NCBI RefSeq assembly: GCF_963676685.1
Contig: NC_092344.1
Location: forward strand, 91,046,749-91,110,748
Direction: 5' to 3'
Length of the DNA: 64,000 bases
Source of the DNA: Mytilus edulis
Taxonomy: Eukaryota > Mollusca > Bivalvia > Mytilida > Mytilidae
Below, in pieces: positions 51,301-61,208 of this stretch; within the stretch, counting starts at the first letter, position 1; every line of letters begins with the position of its first letter. Made by a program: the position numbers and the translations under genes. The notes below the pieces were generated by a model. The model worked only from the letters and a program-made list of their open reading frames with translations, was not told the origin of the DNA and did not search any database.

Positions 51301-54300
51301 TGCATTAAAACTCAAAACATCATGTACATTTTCGTTTCCAACTCCTTCAGTGTTTGGTTTGTACAAATCACCATCAATGTACAATTTGTCTCTTACCATA
51401 CATGTACATACTTTTCTTTTTTCTTTTCTTGCCTGTTTTGCAATTGGGTATAAAAAATTTCGTTGTTGTTCGATTTCTTTCAGAAATTGTTCTTTAACTC
51501 TGAAATGAGTCTCTTTTAATTTGTATCAGTTTTTTAACACAATTTCTTTGTCCTTAACTGATACAAATTTTGCTAATATCGGACAATAACCTCTGCAACC
51601 TCTTTTTCTGAATCGAAGGACGTAGGAAGTTGACTCTTTTGTCAATATTTAACTTTTGCTTCATAAAAGAATTTAGTTTATCCTCAGTGTTTTCTTCTGG
51701 GTGAAATTGGATGCCAGTAAAGATGAGGTTGGTTTTCATTCAGCGCCACTTGAGATCTATCGCATCATCTTCCATATTACACAATTTAGAATCTATTTTT
51801 TCACTATGATCTAGATTTTGTAATACTGCAGTTTCCAAGCTTGTTATGTTTGAAATGTTCTCTTTACATCAATCTACTACTCTGTGCATTACATGACCAA
51901 TTTGTGCTATGCTCCCCTCAATTTCATTGCTTCTATTCATTGCACATTCGAGGTGCTTTTCAACATACATTGTAGTTAATTTTTCGGCGAGTAAATTCAC
52001 CATGGATTGCATCACATTTGCTTTTAAATTTGACGAATTGATGCTGAAGATCTTGCACAAATTGTAATAAACTTGTAATAAACTGTCAAGAATCGTAGCA
52101 GTTTTGGTGTCAAAACAGTATTTAGACATATTTTTTATCAAAAAGTCTCAAATTCAGCTAAACAGCAAGTATATATATAATTAAATCTATATTGAGATAC
52201 TGTTTCTAAGGCGTCATATTGAAAACAATCTTTAGAACAATAAGATACTATTGGAGAGTAGTCAAATTGAAGATCTCGGTCAGTTAAGAATTTTCAAATT
52301 CTTCACCTTTACCTTTATTTTTTGGATAAATTTGAATTGACTTTACATAAACAATCATAATATTAAATACTTCTCAAATAATTCATTCTCAATCACTACC
52401 AAAATCCAACATAATATTCTATTTTGTGGGAGCTCAAATTTTGTGGCCTTTCCTTAACATTTCATCCGGGTATACAAAGAACCTAAAAATTAACAAATTC
52501 ACTACTGTATAAGGCAGCAACCATTTGATTTTCGGGGGGGGGCTATGGTTTTTTTTTCTGTACAAACTTTTTTTTTCGCCTGCGGCGAAAAACAATCTAT
52601 TTTTTTCGCAACAAGTCGAAAACAATTTTTTTCTTTCAATTTTAGCATTACATATAGTGGCAGCTGGGGGTGAAACAAACAATTTTTTTTTCTCAGAATC
52701 AAAAACAAATTATTTTTTTCTCCAAAAAAAACCATAGCCCCCCCCAGAAAATCAAATGGTTGCTCCCTAAAGCTGGTGCTGGCAAACTAGCCATTTCTAT
52801 AGAAATATGATTTATTTTGCTGGTTTGAATTAGGATATTTTAATCTGTGACAGCAAAATAGCCACTGCCTATTAAATAAAATACAAAGGAGTAGGTCCGG
52901 TAAGACCTCTTTTTGGCCCCAAAATATAGTAGTTTTACAAAATTGTTAAAATGTAAACTTTTAGTTATTTATTGGACAGTAGAATGCTTCTGCTACATAA
53001 ATATGGGCTGTTTTTGACAATACAATGCACATATATCGGGTACTAGCACCATTAAGTCGTGCTAAATTACTGAAATCTTCACAATTCCATCATTATAGTT
53101 AAAATTTAGACGGTTTTCGGGTTAAACGAAAGTGGCCGCATTCGTGTTCATCCTTAGTATTGAAATGTAAGTTGTATTTGATGATAAGACATAAAATATA
53201 TAAAGGTTAAGGATGAACACAGATGCGGCCACTTTCATTTTTGACAAAAAACATCAAAAAAGTGACATTTTTCGGCATATTTGGTAGATTTTTGATATTT
53301 TAGCTTGAATCAGATCAAGTTTAATGACTAAATCAGTTAAAATCTTTCACATATGTAACACTCAGAAACGTGTCCTTCCCCCCAAACGTGTCCGATTCCC
53401 CCAAACGTGTCCACATTGACGTCACTGAACTGCAAAACATGCCTAGTTAAAATCATCGCCAAAGCTTGTGATTGTATAAACACCCAAACGTGTCCATTTC
53501 TCAACTAACCCCCAAACGTGTCCAATCCCAAAAACGTGTCCCTATCAAGCGTTATTTGATTATTGCTATTTCATTAACGTATCCTAATTTTACCATTTCA
53601 TTAAAAATATAGATAAGGTACGTTAGTTCTTTTTTAAACCGACCGAAAAACTGGGTAAAAGTGGGGGCGTCATTTTGGCTATGTCGTATGTAAATTGTAA
53701 GCAAAAATGTTTAGTTAAACTGTACAGTTAACGGGTTAAAGTGTCCCTTTCTCTGCACATTAAAATTTGTATGTTCTTTCTAAATATCGTGAAACACCGG
53801 CAACTGGACAATCAACAGTCTAAAGTAAATTCATACAGTACAAATGTAAAAAATTAAAAAATTGTATCCTATCTTCTCTCTAAATATGCATGAAATACAG
53901 GCAACTGGACAATACGCAATCAACATTCTAAAGGTAATTTAAACAGTATAGAGCAGTAAAATCATTAAAACATGTATGTTCTCTCTAAATATGCATGAAA
54001 TACTTGCAACTGGAAATATGCCATCAACAGTCTAAAGTTAATTTATACAGCAAATGTAAAACCATTTCGCTCTCAGAGATGGGTCCGATTACTTTTAATG
54101 TAATTGATTAAATTACAATTACTTTGTCATTTGTACGATTAAATTAAATTAATGATTACATCATTTCTGAAAGTATCTGATTAAATTAATGATTACATTG
54201 GCAAAGTAATCATGATTACATCTGATTACAATGAATTTAAAAACAAAACATTTTGAATGATGTGAATGAATAAACGTTCAATATACATGTGACTATAGCA

Positions 54301-56656
54301 TTTTTGAGAAAGTATCATTTATTTGGTTCAATTATAAAATAACTTCAAATTAACTAAACTTCATTTATTTAAATAAATTCCAAATTTCACTACATATATA
54401 AACATTACACTTTATCACCAATGATCTCTGAATTATTTTGTATTAAATTTAATAAAGATATATCATAATCAAAAGTTTTTTTGTTTGTATTCTGACCTCT
54501 TTCATAATTTATATATATATAAATATATGTATTCCAAGCTGCAGTTTATGGAAGTTTAAATATGGATGAAATAAAGTAACCAGTTAAAACTTTGTTAAAT
54601 TTTAATAGAAATGTTTAATCAAATTGTAAACAATATGTAAGTAATAAAAATCATTGCATTTTACATGTCCAGTCCAAATACAAAAAAAATTAAACAACAT
54701 ATTTGTCCAACTTTTAATTTAGTTTGTGTTAATTAGATAAATTTTCATGTCTGATTATCTTTTATCATATATATTTCCCTACAGCTATACTCAATTGGTA
54801 ATTGCAATAAAAACAAACCTTAATTAGTCTCCTACCTGTCAATTCAAAGATGACAAAAATCACAAAAGTCAACAAAAGATTTTCATTTAGGGTTAAAGAA
54901 AAGTATTATTTGAATATAGAACAGTTATTATCAAATATTGATATGAAGATCATTATAAAACGATGAATATACATGTATGTACAATATCTTTTACCAAGAT
55001 ACAAGGTATATAATTGTATTAAATGTCTCTGCTTAGGCTAATGATGACTTTTCAATACTGTAACAGTTTATTTTTTACTGAAGTAGACATGCTTAAAGTA
55101 ACCAAACCATTTTAGTATGTTAAAAATTTATCAAATATGAATAACAAAGAGGTTTATTTAATGACCAAAAACACAATTTTAGATTTTTTTCATTGTAATC
55201 AGAATGTAATCAAAATGTAATCATGATTACAGGGTATTTTGGAAAGTAATTGATTAAATTAAATTACATGTAATCAGATTTTTGGCTGATTAATGATTAC
55301 ACTGATTACTTGAAAAATTGTAATCAATTACAGCTGATTAATGATTACAATTACAATTACCCCAAGTCTGTTCGCTCTAAATATGCATAGAGTTCTTGCA
55401 ACTGGACAATACGCTATCATCAGTCTAGAAAACGAATTTATACAGTACAAATTAAATTTGTAATTACGGTAATCACTAATAACCGGCGTTGATCACATAA
55501 CATTCATATTAATAAAAAGAATCTATAAAACCAATGCATGAACTATTTGGCACTGGACGTTATGTCTCTTGATCGTGTGTCTTTAGTGATGCTGGAAACC
55601 TAAAATTTATGAAAAAACTGGATAACCATTTTATGATTTGATGAGTTTTTGAAATACACACAAATTCAGATGGAGAACTACATGTATTAACAAAAGTGAG
55701 AAAAAAATGCTGCTTAACGCCAGCCATGCAATATTCGGATAAATATGAAAAGCATTATCAGAGTTTATAAGTACAAAATAATTTACAAAGTTACTGATCA
55801 ATTCAACTCTATAACTATTTGTAGGTTCGCTCTAAATGAGTATGAAATACTTGCAACTGAACAATCAGCAATTTCAGTAAAAAGTTGATTAACAATTACA
55901 GATTGAATTTGAAATTATGATATTTATTAAAAACCTACATTTAATTAACTAATTAAACCTAATAAATAAAAACTTTGTCACCTGTGTTCCCATCATAGAA
56001 TAGCCGTAAACGTTATCAGCGATTTTATTTAGGAGATACATGTATTAACGCTAAAAGACGTGATCGAGACGTTCTGGCGTTAAATATTGGACACGTTTTG
56101 GCGAATAACAATTATCGGACACGTTTGGGGGTTTTGAAATCAGACACGTTTGGGGAATATTGTACATTTCGGACACGTTTAGGGAGAAAAGACACGTTTG
56201 GGGGAATCGGACACGTTTGGGGGGAAGGACACGTTTGGGAGTGTTACACATACACTAATTGATTCAAATGAAATAGACACTCAAGTGTTTAAAAAGTGGT
56301 CAAAATCTTTCGTCAGATGAACCTGAAATTTGAGGCCAAAATCGGTCCTTACCGGACCTACTCCTTTGATATCGCTGTAAATTGACATCTGATTCAAATG
56401 GGTAATGCCAATAAAATTGAGAATGAGGATATTTCCAAACCTGTCAAACAGTTGGAAAGATCTTATTTACAAAAAAACTGATACCTTTACAAGTTTCTGT
56501 TTTGTCAGAGTAACTTTCCTTGAACAATTTTGCAATATTGCAACTTTTCATGTCATCAATTAAAACGGGTGGTTCGACATTAGAATTGTTATGTTCTTTT
56601 GATCTTTTTTCATCATTTCTTCTGTTACTGTTCGGGGCAACACGTTTCTTGGGCAT
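36372..56656 (-). CDS. OGFOD1: OGFOD1/TPA1 prolyl hydroxylase
   Basis: Thirteen exons (5' to 3', plus coordinates): 56485-56656, 51060-51205, 50510-50559, 49830-49930, 47143-47262, 46565-46656, 44119-44247, 43037-43150, 39467-39546, 38478-38653, 37575-37706, 37239-37297, 36372-36518. Together they encode 505 aa; all borders are GT/AG and all phases close. The basic N-terminus ([13 protein letters not shown]) looks like a nuclear localisation signal. The catalytic double-stranded beta helix has iron ligands His162 and Asp164 ([11 protein letters not shown]) and His226 (VSYHQ), with Arg238 (TRLSISGW) twelve residues on for 2-oxoglutarate. The second, non-catalytic helix domain includes [22 protein letters not shown] and [12 protein letters not shown]. 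In yeast and animals this family hydroxylates a proline of ribosomal protein uS12 (RPS23). The human protein is 542 aa. Intron 4 contains a minisatellite that copies the exon 4 splice donor. The exon 4 end used here is the first donor, which gives the conserved junction [14 protein letters not shown]. Confidence 0.93.
38270..38473. repeat. Four tandem units of about 51 bp next to exon 10 donor
   Basis: Units begin ctattaaagacacaaagata and end tatagtaaattct. The array stops 4-5 bp short of the exon 10 border at 38478, so it starts almost at the 5' splice site of OGFOD1 intron 10. Confidence 0.85.
39103..39230. repeat. Four perfect 32-bp tandem units
   Basis: The unit starts caaattaggtttcttagttt and is repeated exactly four times (128 bp). 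It lies in OGFOD1 intron 9, directly beside the TA-flanked element at 39235. Confidence 0.9.
39235..39441. mobile_element. Tc1/mariner-like miniature element
   Basis: Ends are CTGTGGATTCA and the inverse TGACTCCACAG (one mismatch), flanked by TA on each side (39233-39234 and 39442-39443). TA target duplication is typical of Tc1/mariner. It contains ttttcgtggatt and its inverse. The right end is only 25 bp from exon 9 of OGFOD1. Confidence 0.65.
40137..41828. mobile_element. 1.7-kb element with 240-bp inverted repeats and 5-bp target duplication
   Basis: Inverted repeats cover about 40137-40375 and 41591-41828. The tips are CACTGGCGTCAACG, flanked by direct repeats ATACT (40132-40136 and 41829-41833). 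Just inside each tip is a 28-bp palindrome built from GATGATCGTAAC (40152-40179, exact; 41786-41813, one mismatch). The same word recurs near 40362, 40394 and 40417, and inverted near 41592. There is no transposase frame. It lies in OGFOD1 intron 8. The CAC tip and 5-bp duplication are compatible with Transib-type transposons, but that assignment is an inference. Confidence 0.8.
41836..42672 (-). mobile_element. Hairpin-headed TGTCGAGC repeat, copy B
   Basis: On the minus strand it begins with an intact 37-nt hairpin (42636-42672), stems TGTCGAGC/GCTCGACA and CTGCGAC/GTCGCAG. The internal unit phrase is tgaccttgacctcattttca. It is truncated at its 3' end next to the element ending at 41828. 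In OGFOD1 intron 8. Confidence 0.75.
43471..43863. mobile_element. Miniature element with CAATAGGCTATTTGCCAATT ends
   Basis: The left end and the inverse of the right end (CAATAGTCCATTTGCCAATT) match with two differences. The interior is non-coding. In OGFOD1 intron 7. No clear target duplication. Confidence 0.65.
44405..46012. repeat. Two direct copies of a dispersed repeat
   Basis: Copy 1 (about 44405-45235) and copy 2 (about 45545-46012, internally deleted) share gtccgaag(a/t)cgcatttagttt, ggttgggattgattttgggg and the end gctgcgccctgcggagcacc. Both lie in OGFOD1 intron 6. Neither encodes a supported protein. Confidence 0.7.
47331..47623. mobile_element. Second copy of the GGTACCTAACAC miniature element
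   Basis: It runs from gtggtacctaataacactac to gtgttgggtaccacctt and matches the copy at 11375-11652 across its length with scattered differences. In OGFOD1 intron 4. Confidence 0.7.
48052..49879 (-). repeat. 26-unit minisatellite copying the OGFOD1 exon 4 splice donor
   Basis: I count 26 contiguous units: 15 of 72 bp and 11 of 68 bp, which sum exactly to 1828 bp. On the minus strand each unit carries the last part of exon 4 (coding [16 protein letters not shown] in the long form), the donor CAG|GTAATGG, and the first bases of the intron. The short form lacks four bases (TCTT) inside the coding part. The array is continuous with the true exon 4 at 49830-49930. From the exon outward the first three units are long and the fourth is short. 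A four-unit higher-order pattern is visible near 48120-48660. Confidence 0.95.
50141..50412. repeat. 36-bp tandem array, six clean units plus one diverged
   Basis: The unit starts gattttgtccctagaggttg. Copies begin at 50197, 50233, 50269, 50305, 50341 and 50377, with a diverged one at 50141. Because 36 is divisible by three, several frames stay open on both strands; those frames are not genes. It lies in OGFOD1 intron 3, about 100 bp from the exon 3 donor. Confidence 0.95.
51554..52141 (-). pseudogene. LINE ORF1-like remnant
   Basis: Two minus-strand frames (51869-52141 and 51554-51739) read as an amphipathic helical part ([20 protein letters not shown]) followed by [20 protein letters not shown] and [18 protein letters not shown]. 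This order resembles the coiled-coil plus RRM-like ORF1 protein of LINE elements. The frames are separated by stops and no ORF2 follows. It is a decayed fragment in OGFOD1 intron 1. The assignment rests on motif style only. Confidence 0.5.
52513..52767. mobile_element. Harbinger-like miniature element, copy 1
   Basis: Ends are GGCAGCAACCATTTGATTTT and a near-inverse, flanked by the 3-bp repeat TAA (52510-52512 and 52768-52770). The 3-bp TWA duplication is typical of PIF/Harbinger. The interior is a series of T-runs alternating with short GC words such as cgcctgcggcg. Frames through it are low-complexity shadows. Confidence 0.65.
53118..53250. mobile_element. Small foldback element
   Basis: Arms of about 35 bp, one reading aaagtggccgcattcgtgtt and the other its imperfect inverse, enclose about 50 bp. 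It is nested in the left end of the 3.5-kb element. Confidence 0.6.
53770..55480. repeat. Tandem units of about 110 bp, interrupted
   Basis: Units carry ctctaaatatgcatgaaata, cttgcaactggacaatacgc and a closing aatttatacagta. At least three units lie before 54065 and one resumes at 55371. The gap is a hAT-like element that landed inside the array. Confidence 0.75.
54074..55370. mobile_element. 1.3-kb hAT-like non-autonomous element
   Basis: Flanking 8-bp direct repeats TTCGCTCT (54066-54073 and 55371-55378) give a clear target duplication. Ends are CAGAGATGGGTCCGATTAC and the inverse of ccccaagtctg. The subterminal regions are dense in gtaatcatgattaca-like words on both sides. The interior is AT-rich with no transposase. 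Confidence 0.85.
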
Positions 56657-56705
56657 TGTTTACAATTTGAATGATTTCACGTGTTCGAATACAGGAAACG
56701 TGCTG

Positions 56706-56924
56706 AATAGGGCTCTTCACGGTTAGTTCGGCCATATTGGATAGGGGGCAGATTTTTTGGAAGGAGGTGGAAATGGTATGAAAGTGTGGGAAATCCTATG
56801 TGTGTTTCCAAGCAACAGCTCTGTTTTAATGATGTTTTCCCGTATTTTTCACACCATTTTTACCTCTATTATGAAAATCTGCCCCCTATCCAATATGGCC
56901 GAACTAACCGTGAAGAGCCCTATT
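56706..56924. mobile_element. Foldback element directly upstream of OGFOD1
   Basis: Arms of about 50 bp at 56706-56757 and 56873-56924 are nearly exact inverse copies, starting AATAGGGCTCTTCACGGTTA. The element begins 50 bp before the OGFOD1 start codon, so it lies in the 5' untranslated region or core promoter. No target duplication is obvious. Confidence 0.8.
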
Positions 56925-57338
56925 ACGACACTTTAATGAAAGGTAAAGTGTACATTTCACGTTTACAACTGGTAACCAGCCAGTTCCTAATCGAACGCAC
57001 CCAATAACTGAATAGTCATGCAATCTTGTTTTAAATAGTGGTTTGATAGGCGGAAAGGAAAGTTTACAGAGGTGTAGCAGCGTTAAAAAGTACTTTTTGC
57101 TTTCTTCAACCTTTCCTCTAATTAAAATCAACATTAGGTTATATATATATTCTTCTCAGTCTTACATTTTATAATGATCCGCTTTTCAGATCTACATCAT
57201 GTCAGCAGCTTACAAACACTTCACTTTTTTAACTAATCCTGCTTTCTAATCTGCTACGGGGTTGGTTTTTTTTTAGGGCAAAAGACTGAGGACTTGAGAT
57301 TACTTCTTTGACACAAAGCAGGAATATATGTGTTGTTA

Positions 57339-57668
57339 GGCAGCAACCATTTGAAATTCTTGGGGGGGGGGGGGGATATGTTTTTTTTTCTGGACAATTT
57401 TTTTTTCTCGCCTCTGGCGAAAAAAACAATCTATTTTTTTCGCGACAAGTCGAAAACAATTTTTTTCTTTCAATTTTAGCATTACATATAGTGGCAGCTG
57501 AGGGTGAAACAAACAATTTTTTTTTCTCAGAATCAAAAACAAATTATTTTTTTCTCCAAAAACTGGAAACAAACTTTTTTTTCCAAAAAAAACCATAGCC
57601 GCCCCCCCCCCCCTCCCCCCCCCCCCCCCCCCACCCCCCCACCCCCAGAAAATCAAATGGTTGCTGCC
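57339..57668. mobile_element. Harbinger-like miniature element, copy 2
   Basis: Same family as 52513-52767, flanked by TTA (57336-57338 and 57669-57671). It carries long G and C homopolymers (57360-57376 and 57602-57643), where sequence accuracy is doubtful. Confidence 0.7.
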
Positions 57669-58760
57669 TTAGATAAACTGTTCTCAGCACCGGGTATAAC
57701 AAATGTTGACATGCATGATGCTAATCTTCTACGTTCACTATATTCGGTACAAATAACGACTTTTAACTGAGTAACTATTCACTATTTATACTGGGAACGC
57801 GGACCTCAAAGAAAGCACCATAGCAACAACTATACTAAAACGCGAACCTCGAAGAGCGCATGCAAGTAATAACTGTACTGGTAAAGCGTCATACATCAAC
57901 TCTTTTTATGCTGTTTTTTAACGATTGAAAAATCAAATGGGATGATTCATAAAGATGTCAGAAAATACATATAAGTATAGAAATGTTATAACATTCATAA
58001 ACTGGATCCGCCTATGCGTTGGCACCGTTACGGGTATGTGAACTCTGATCAGTGTTTATAGAATCATTTTTAAAATGTTGCCATTGATAACATAGAAATC
58101 ATCACTTTCAAGTTGAACAAAAATAAAAAAGGTTTTGCCTCTTCAATTTACATAATTAAGTTAATAAAATTGTGACGAACTGTTTGATGCAGCTTTAATA
58201 AGACAAAAAACCATTGAATCATATTTGATTTAATGTATTATTACTTGTCAATGTATAACGACTAACTATCGTAAACCAAAAAAATAAATCTCTCTGCAAA
58301 CCAAAAATACATGTCTTATAAAACATGATTTTGTCGTCAATGAAAACCGAAATTGCCTATTATCTATAAATTTTGATTACTGATCATTAAATGCAAATAA
58401 AATTAAATTGAAAATGATTTGAATATTGGGATAAACAAGCAAACAATTTAGTACATTTCGTTCTTCTTTTATATTCAGGTTCACAACCATACCATAAATG
58501 CGCCGGCAAATTCGTAGAAATTTCGATTCAGAAAATGGTACCAATTTAGCATTTAACTGGCCTATTTGTACATGAATTTATGTTTTAGCTTCTTTATTAA
58601 GAACAAGAAATGTTTTGTACTTGTTAAAGTAAACTATTCAATTGAAAACTCACAATTTTAGAGAGAGTTTCCAACGACAACACTGTCGTCCGAAACGGGC
58701 ATGAAGTATTTGTTACTGGACGTTCAGGAAACCTCAATTAATCAATTCAACATTGTCCAA

Positions 58761-60656
58761 TGTATGCAACACATGGTTGGCAAAGTATTACCCGCCCTGG
58801 AAAACCCAGGCGGGAAAAACCAGATTTTCCTGGGCTAGGCAATAGGGTATCAGGTCTGTTCGCGCCCAATACATTTTGGCACCCTACACGTACCAGGGGT
58901 GTGGAAATGCTATGCCCGACTCGTACATTTGAACAACCGGACAAGTAATTATTTTTGTCTTGGTTGCCCATGGACAAGTAAAAAAATATACAAAACAAAG
59001 TTCAATTCCAACAAAAATATAAAATTGATTTCAAAACGTATAAAAATGTTTAATTTATGTAAAAGAAACCAATGGTCAGCAAGTAAAAACATCAATGTTC
59101 ATGACGATAAACATTACATAATACCGGAAATAGATTGATTACCAAAATAAATTAAAATAAGTATACGAACCGGAGTCACGTAAAATTGCATTGGCTTTGT
59201 CCATTGAGCCGGAATCATCAATTAGGTTTTATCCATCATTTACCGGAAGTGTCATTTCTTTCAATTTTGTATAATATTACAATTCAGATTGATAAACACT
59301 TAATAAAAAGCAGGGCAAGTAAGACAAAAAGAGTAATGAGTCGAGTAGAAAACCTTAAACGCAAATGGAGAACACAGAGTATTTAAAATATAAAAAAACA
59401 GAGAATTTCAGCCATTGTGGATATCAGTTTGCCGCTGGCTATCTAGGATGGAAATTCGCAAAATAAATTAAGTTTTTGTCTTATTTATTGATGAAAGGTC
59501 AATATTATGTGTTGTCGAAGTTTCAAATTAGAAGGGACTCTTTAATTGCTCATCAAGACAATAATAAATAATCTAGAACAAGAGTGTCAGTTTAGAGAAA
59601 CACCACAACATCAATAGTTTAACTATTATTTACTAGTTTGCATTTCTTCAATTACTGTCCACTCCTCAAATTGAGTATATGTACCAACTGGCTACAATCT
59701 TTATTCAAAAACTGCTGCAAAATTGTCCTTTACATGTTGTTCATTGGTTGGTTTGCTGTTAGATTTCTGTCCCATTGATGTTAACCAATTTCTTACTTTC
59801 CTAATTTTTTTTTACACATATAGACAAATGGATTTCATTTGTTTGTCAGGCACAACAGTGCTTAGTAAGAATCACATATTAGCTAACAAGAAATACTTCA
59901 ATATTTATTAGGATCATCAGGGCAAGTAACTTTTTTTCCGGACAGGTAAAATTTATAGTTTTACTTGCCCAGGGACAAGTGCTTACAACAAATATTTCCA
60001 CACCCCTGCGTACGCACCTGGCATGTTCGCATCAAAGGTCTGTTCGCACCCTACACGTTCGCACCCAATTTAAAATCAAAGTCCAGTTGTCTTGAATAAT
60101 TAGAATATCATGATTGTTGTTTTAAATTGCTTACATACATACATTTTGTAGTGTGAAATAAAGTATTTAATTGTTTAAATTTGAAATGCTTTGCAATCAT
60201 ATTGCTAAATAAACACCCGACAGGGTCATGTCATTAATACTTATAAAAATGAAAAGGCTGATTATTGTTATGTAAACATATCTGTGTCTAATCTGAATAA
60301 TTACTTATTAATTAGTGATGTACATATACATGTTATAGATTTTGTAGAGAATTATTGAGAAAGGCTTTTTTCATTAATATTTGCCTAATATCACGAATGT
60401 GTCTTCATGTACACCTTTCTCATACATTGTAGTTGCTGAAATAATGCTTTCTCAAATGTATACACTTGTATTATAAGAATCTCAAACAAGTTAACTTATT
60501 TATAAACAAAATATGTTTATAAATATTTTAAATGTATTGCATTTGTGTTTAATCACTGCCCAGTGTTACCATGTAAAACCCAGTAAAACCTGGGTTTTCC
60601 CAGTATTTCCCACTGGGCTGGGCAATACTCTTTTGCCAACCTTAATGCAACATACG
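58761..60656. mobile_element. Composite inverted-repeat element
   Basis: Outer ends are gtatgcaacacatggttggc and an imperfect inverse at 60632-60656 (ggttggcaaa shared). Just inside are words of the type GGGAAAACCCAGG on both sides. Next to the left end is a GTTCGCGCCC array like that at 21196-21310. It is interrupted by the hAT-like insertion at 58894-60008. No transposase seen. Confidence 0.5.
58894..60008. mobile_element. Nested non-autonomous element with CAGGGGTGTGGAAAT ends
   Basis: The ends are exact inverted repeats of 15 bp. The flanks are CGTAC on both sides (58889-58893 and 60009-60013), and removing the element restores a continuous GTTCGCACCC-type array. Inside the ends are inverted words of the type gacaagtaa. 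The tip sequence resembles hAT transposons, although only 5 bp of duplication can be read. Confidence 0.7.
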
Positions 60657-61025
60657 AAAATAATGACATTTTCGGACTCTGCAATATACTTGTCTAAACA
60701 TAATTTCTTTCATTAGAAAGCTAAAACAGAATATTTGCAAACTTCAATAGACAGAGTTGTATACATTTTAACTTCTATTGTGAGGTTTTCACATACAAAA
60801 AGTACATGTATCTATGTTTGACAGTGACTACCAAAATCCTTTACCATCATGTTGACCACTTTAAAAGGTTATACATGTGTATAAAGATGATTTGTTGATG
60901 AAACCTTTTTTTCAGTGGTCAGATCCCTGTGTTAAATATATGAGCCTGGATACAAATGTAAATAAAACTTTACAGAGTGAATAAATTATCATTATGTGTC
61001 AGTAAAGCTCTGTTTTATTTTTCAG

Positions 61026-61067
61026 TTGCCTTTGTCCCTGTTGAGGACTGCTGTAAATCACCCTATG
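61026..61067 (+). CDS. LSM4: LSM4 second exon (partial gene)
   Basis: A 42-nt exon between TTTTCAG and GTAAGTTT encodes LPLSLLRTAVNHPM in phase 0. This matches the N-terminus of LSm4 right after its initiator Met. LSm4 is part of the Lsm2-8 ring on U6 snRNA and of the Lsm1-7 mRNA-decay ring. The preceding exon should end in ATG followed by GT; I could not pick it out among several candidates upstream. The next exon (expected to continue as LVELKNGE in this family) is not in the 2.9 kb downstream, so the gene runs out of the window. Confidence 0.8.
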
Positions 61068-61208
61068 GTAAGTTTTCAAAATTTTCTCTTCAGTAAAACA
61101 ACTAAAACTATCATTTGAAAAGTCTGACATTGTTCTTCTCTGTTAAGTTTATCAGTATCATCTGTGATACTATAATTGGAGCTAAACTGTCTTACAAGTG
61201 ACACAGAC

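Larger units (their letters stand above)
52885..56367. mobile_element. 3.5-kb element with inverted CCAAACGTGTCC arrays
   Basis: The tips are inverted: AAAGGAGTAGGTCCGGTAAG on the left and its complement at 56346-56367. Inside each end is an array of the word AAACGTGTCC: six copies at 53365-53541, and seven inverted copies at 56089-56239. The middle contains tandem units (53770-55480) and a nested hAT-like element. No transposase seen. It fills most of OGFOD1 intron 1. Confidence 0.7.

Noticed and set aside
52434..52737. Phe- and Lys-rich frames around 52434-52737 and 57229-57656
   Set aside because: They arise from T-runs and C/G homopolymers in the Harbinger-like miniature elements.
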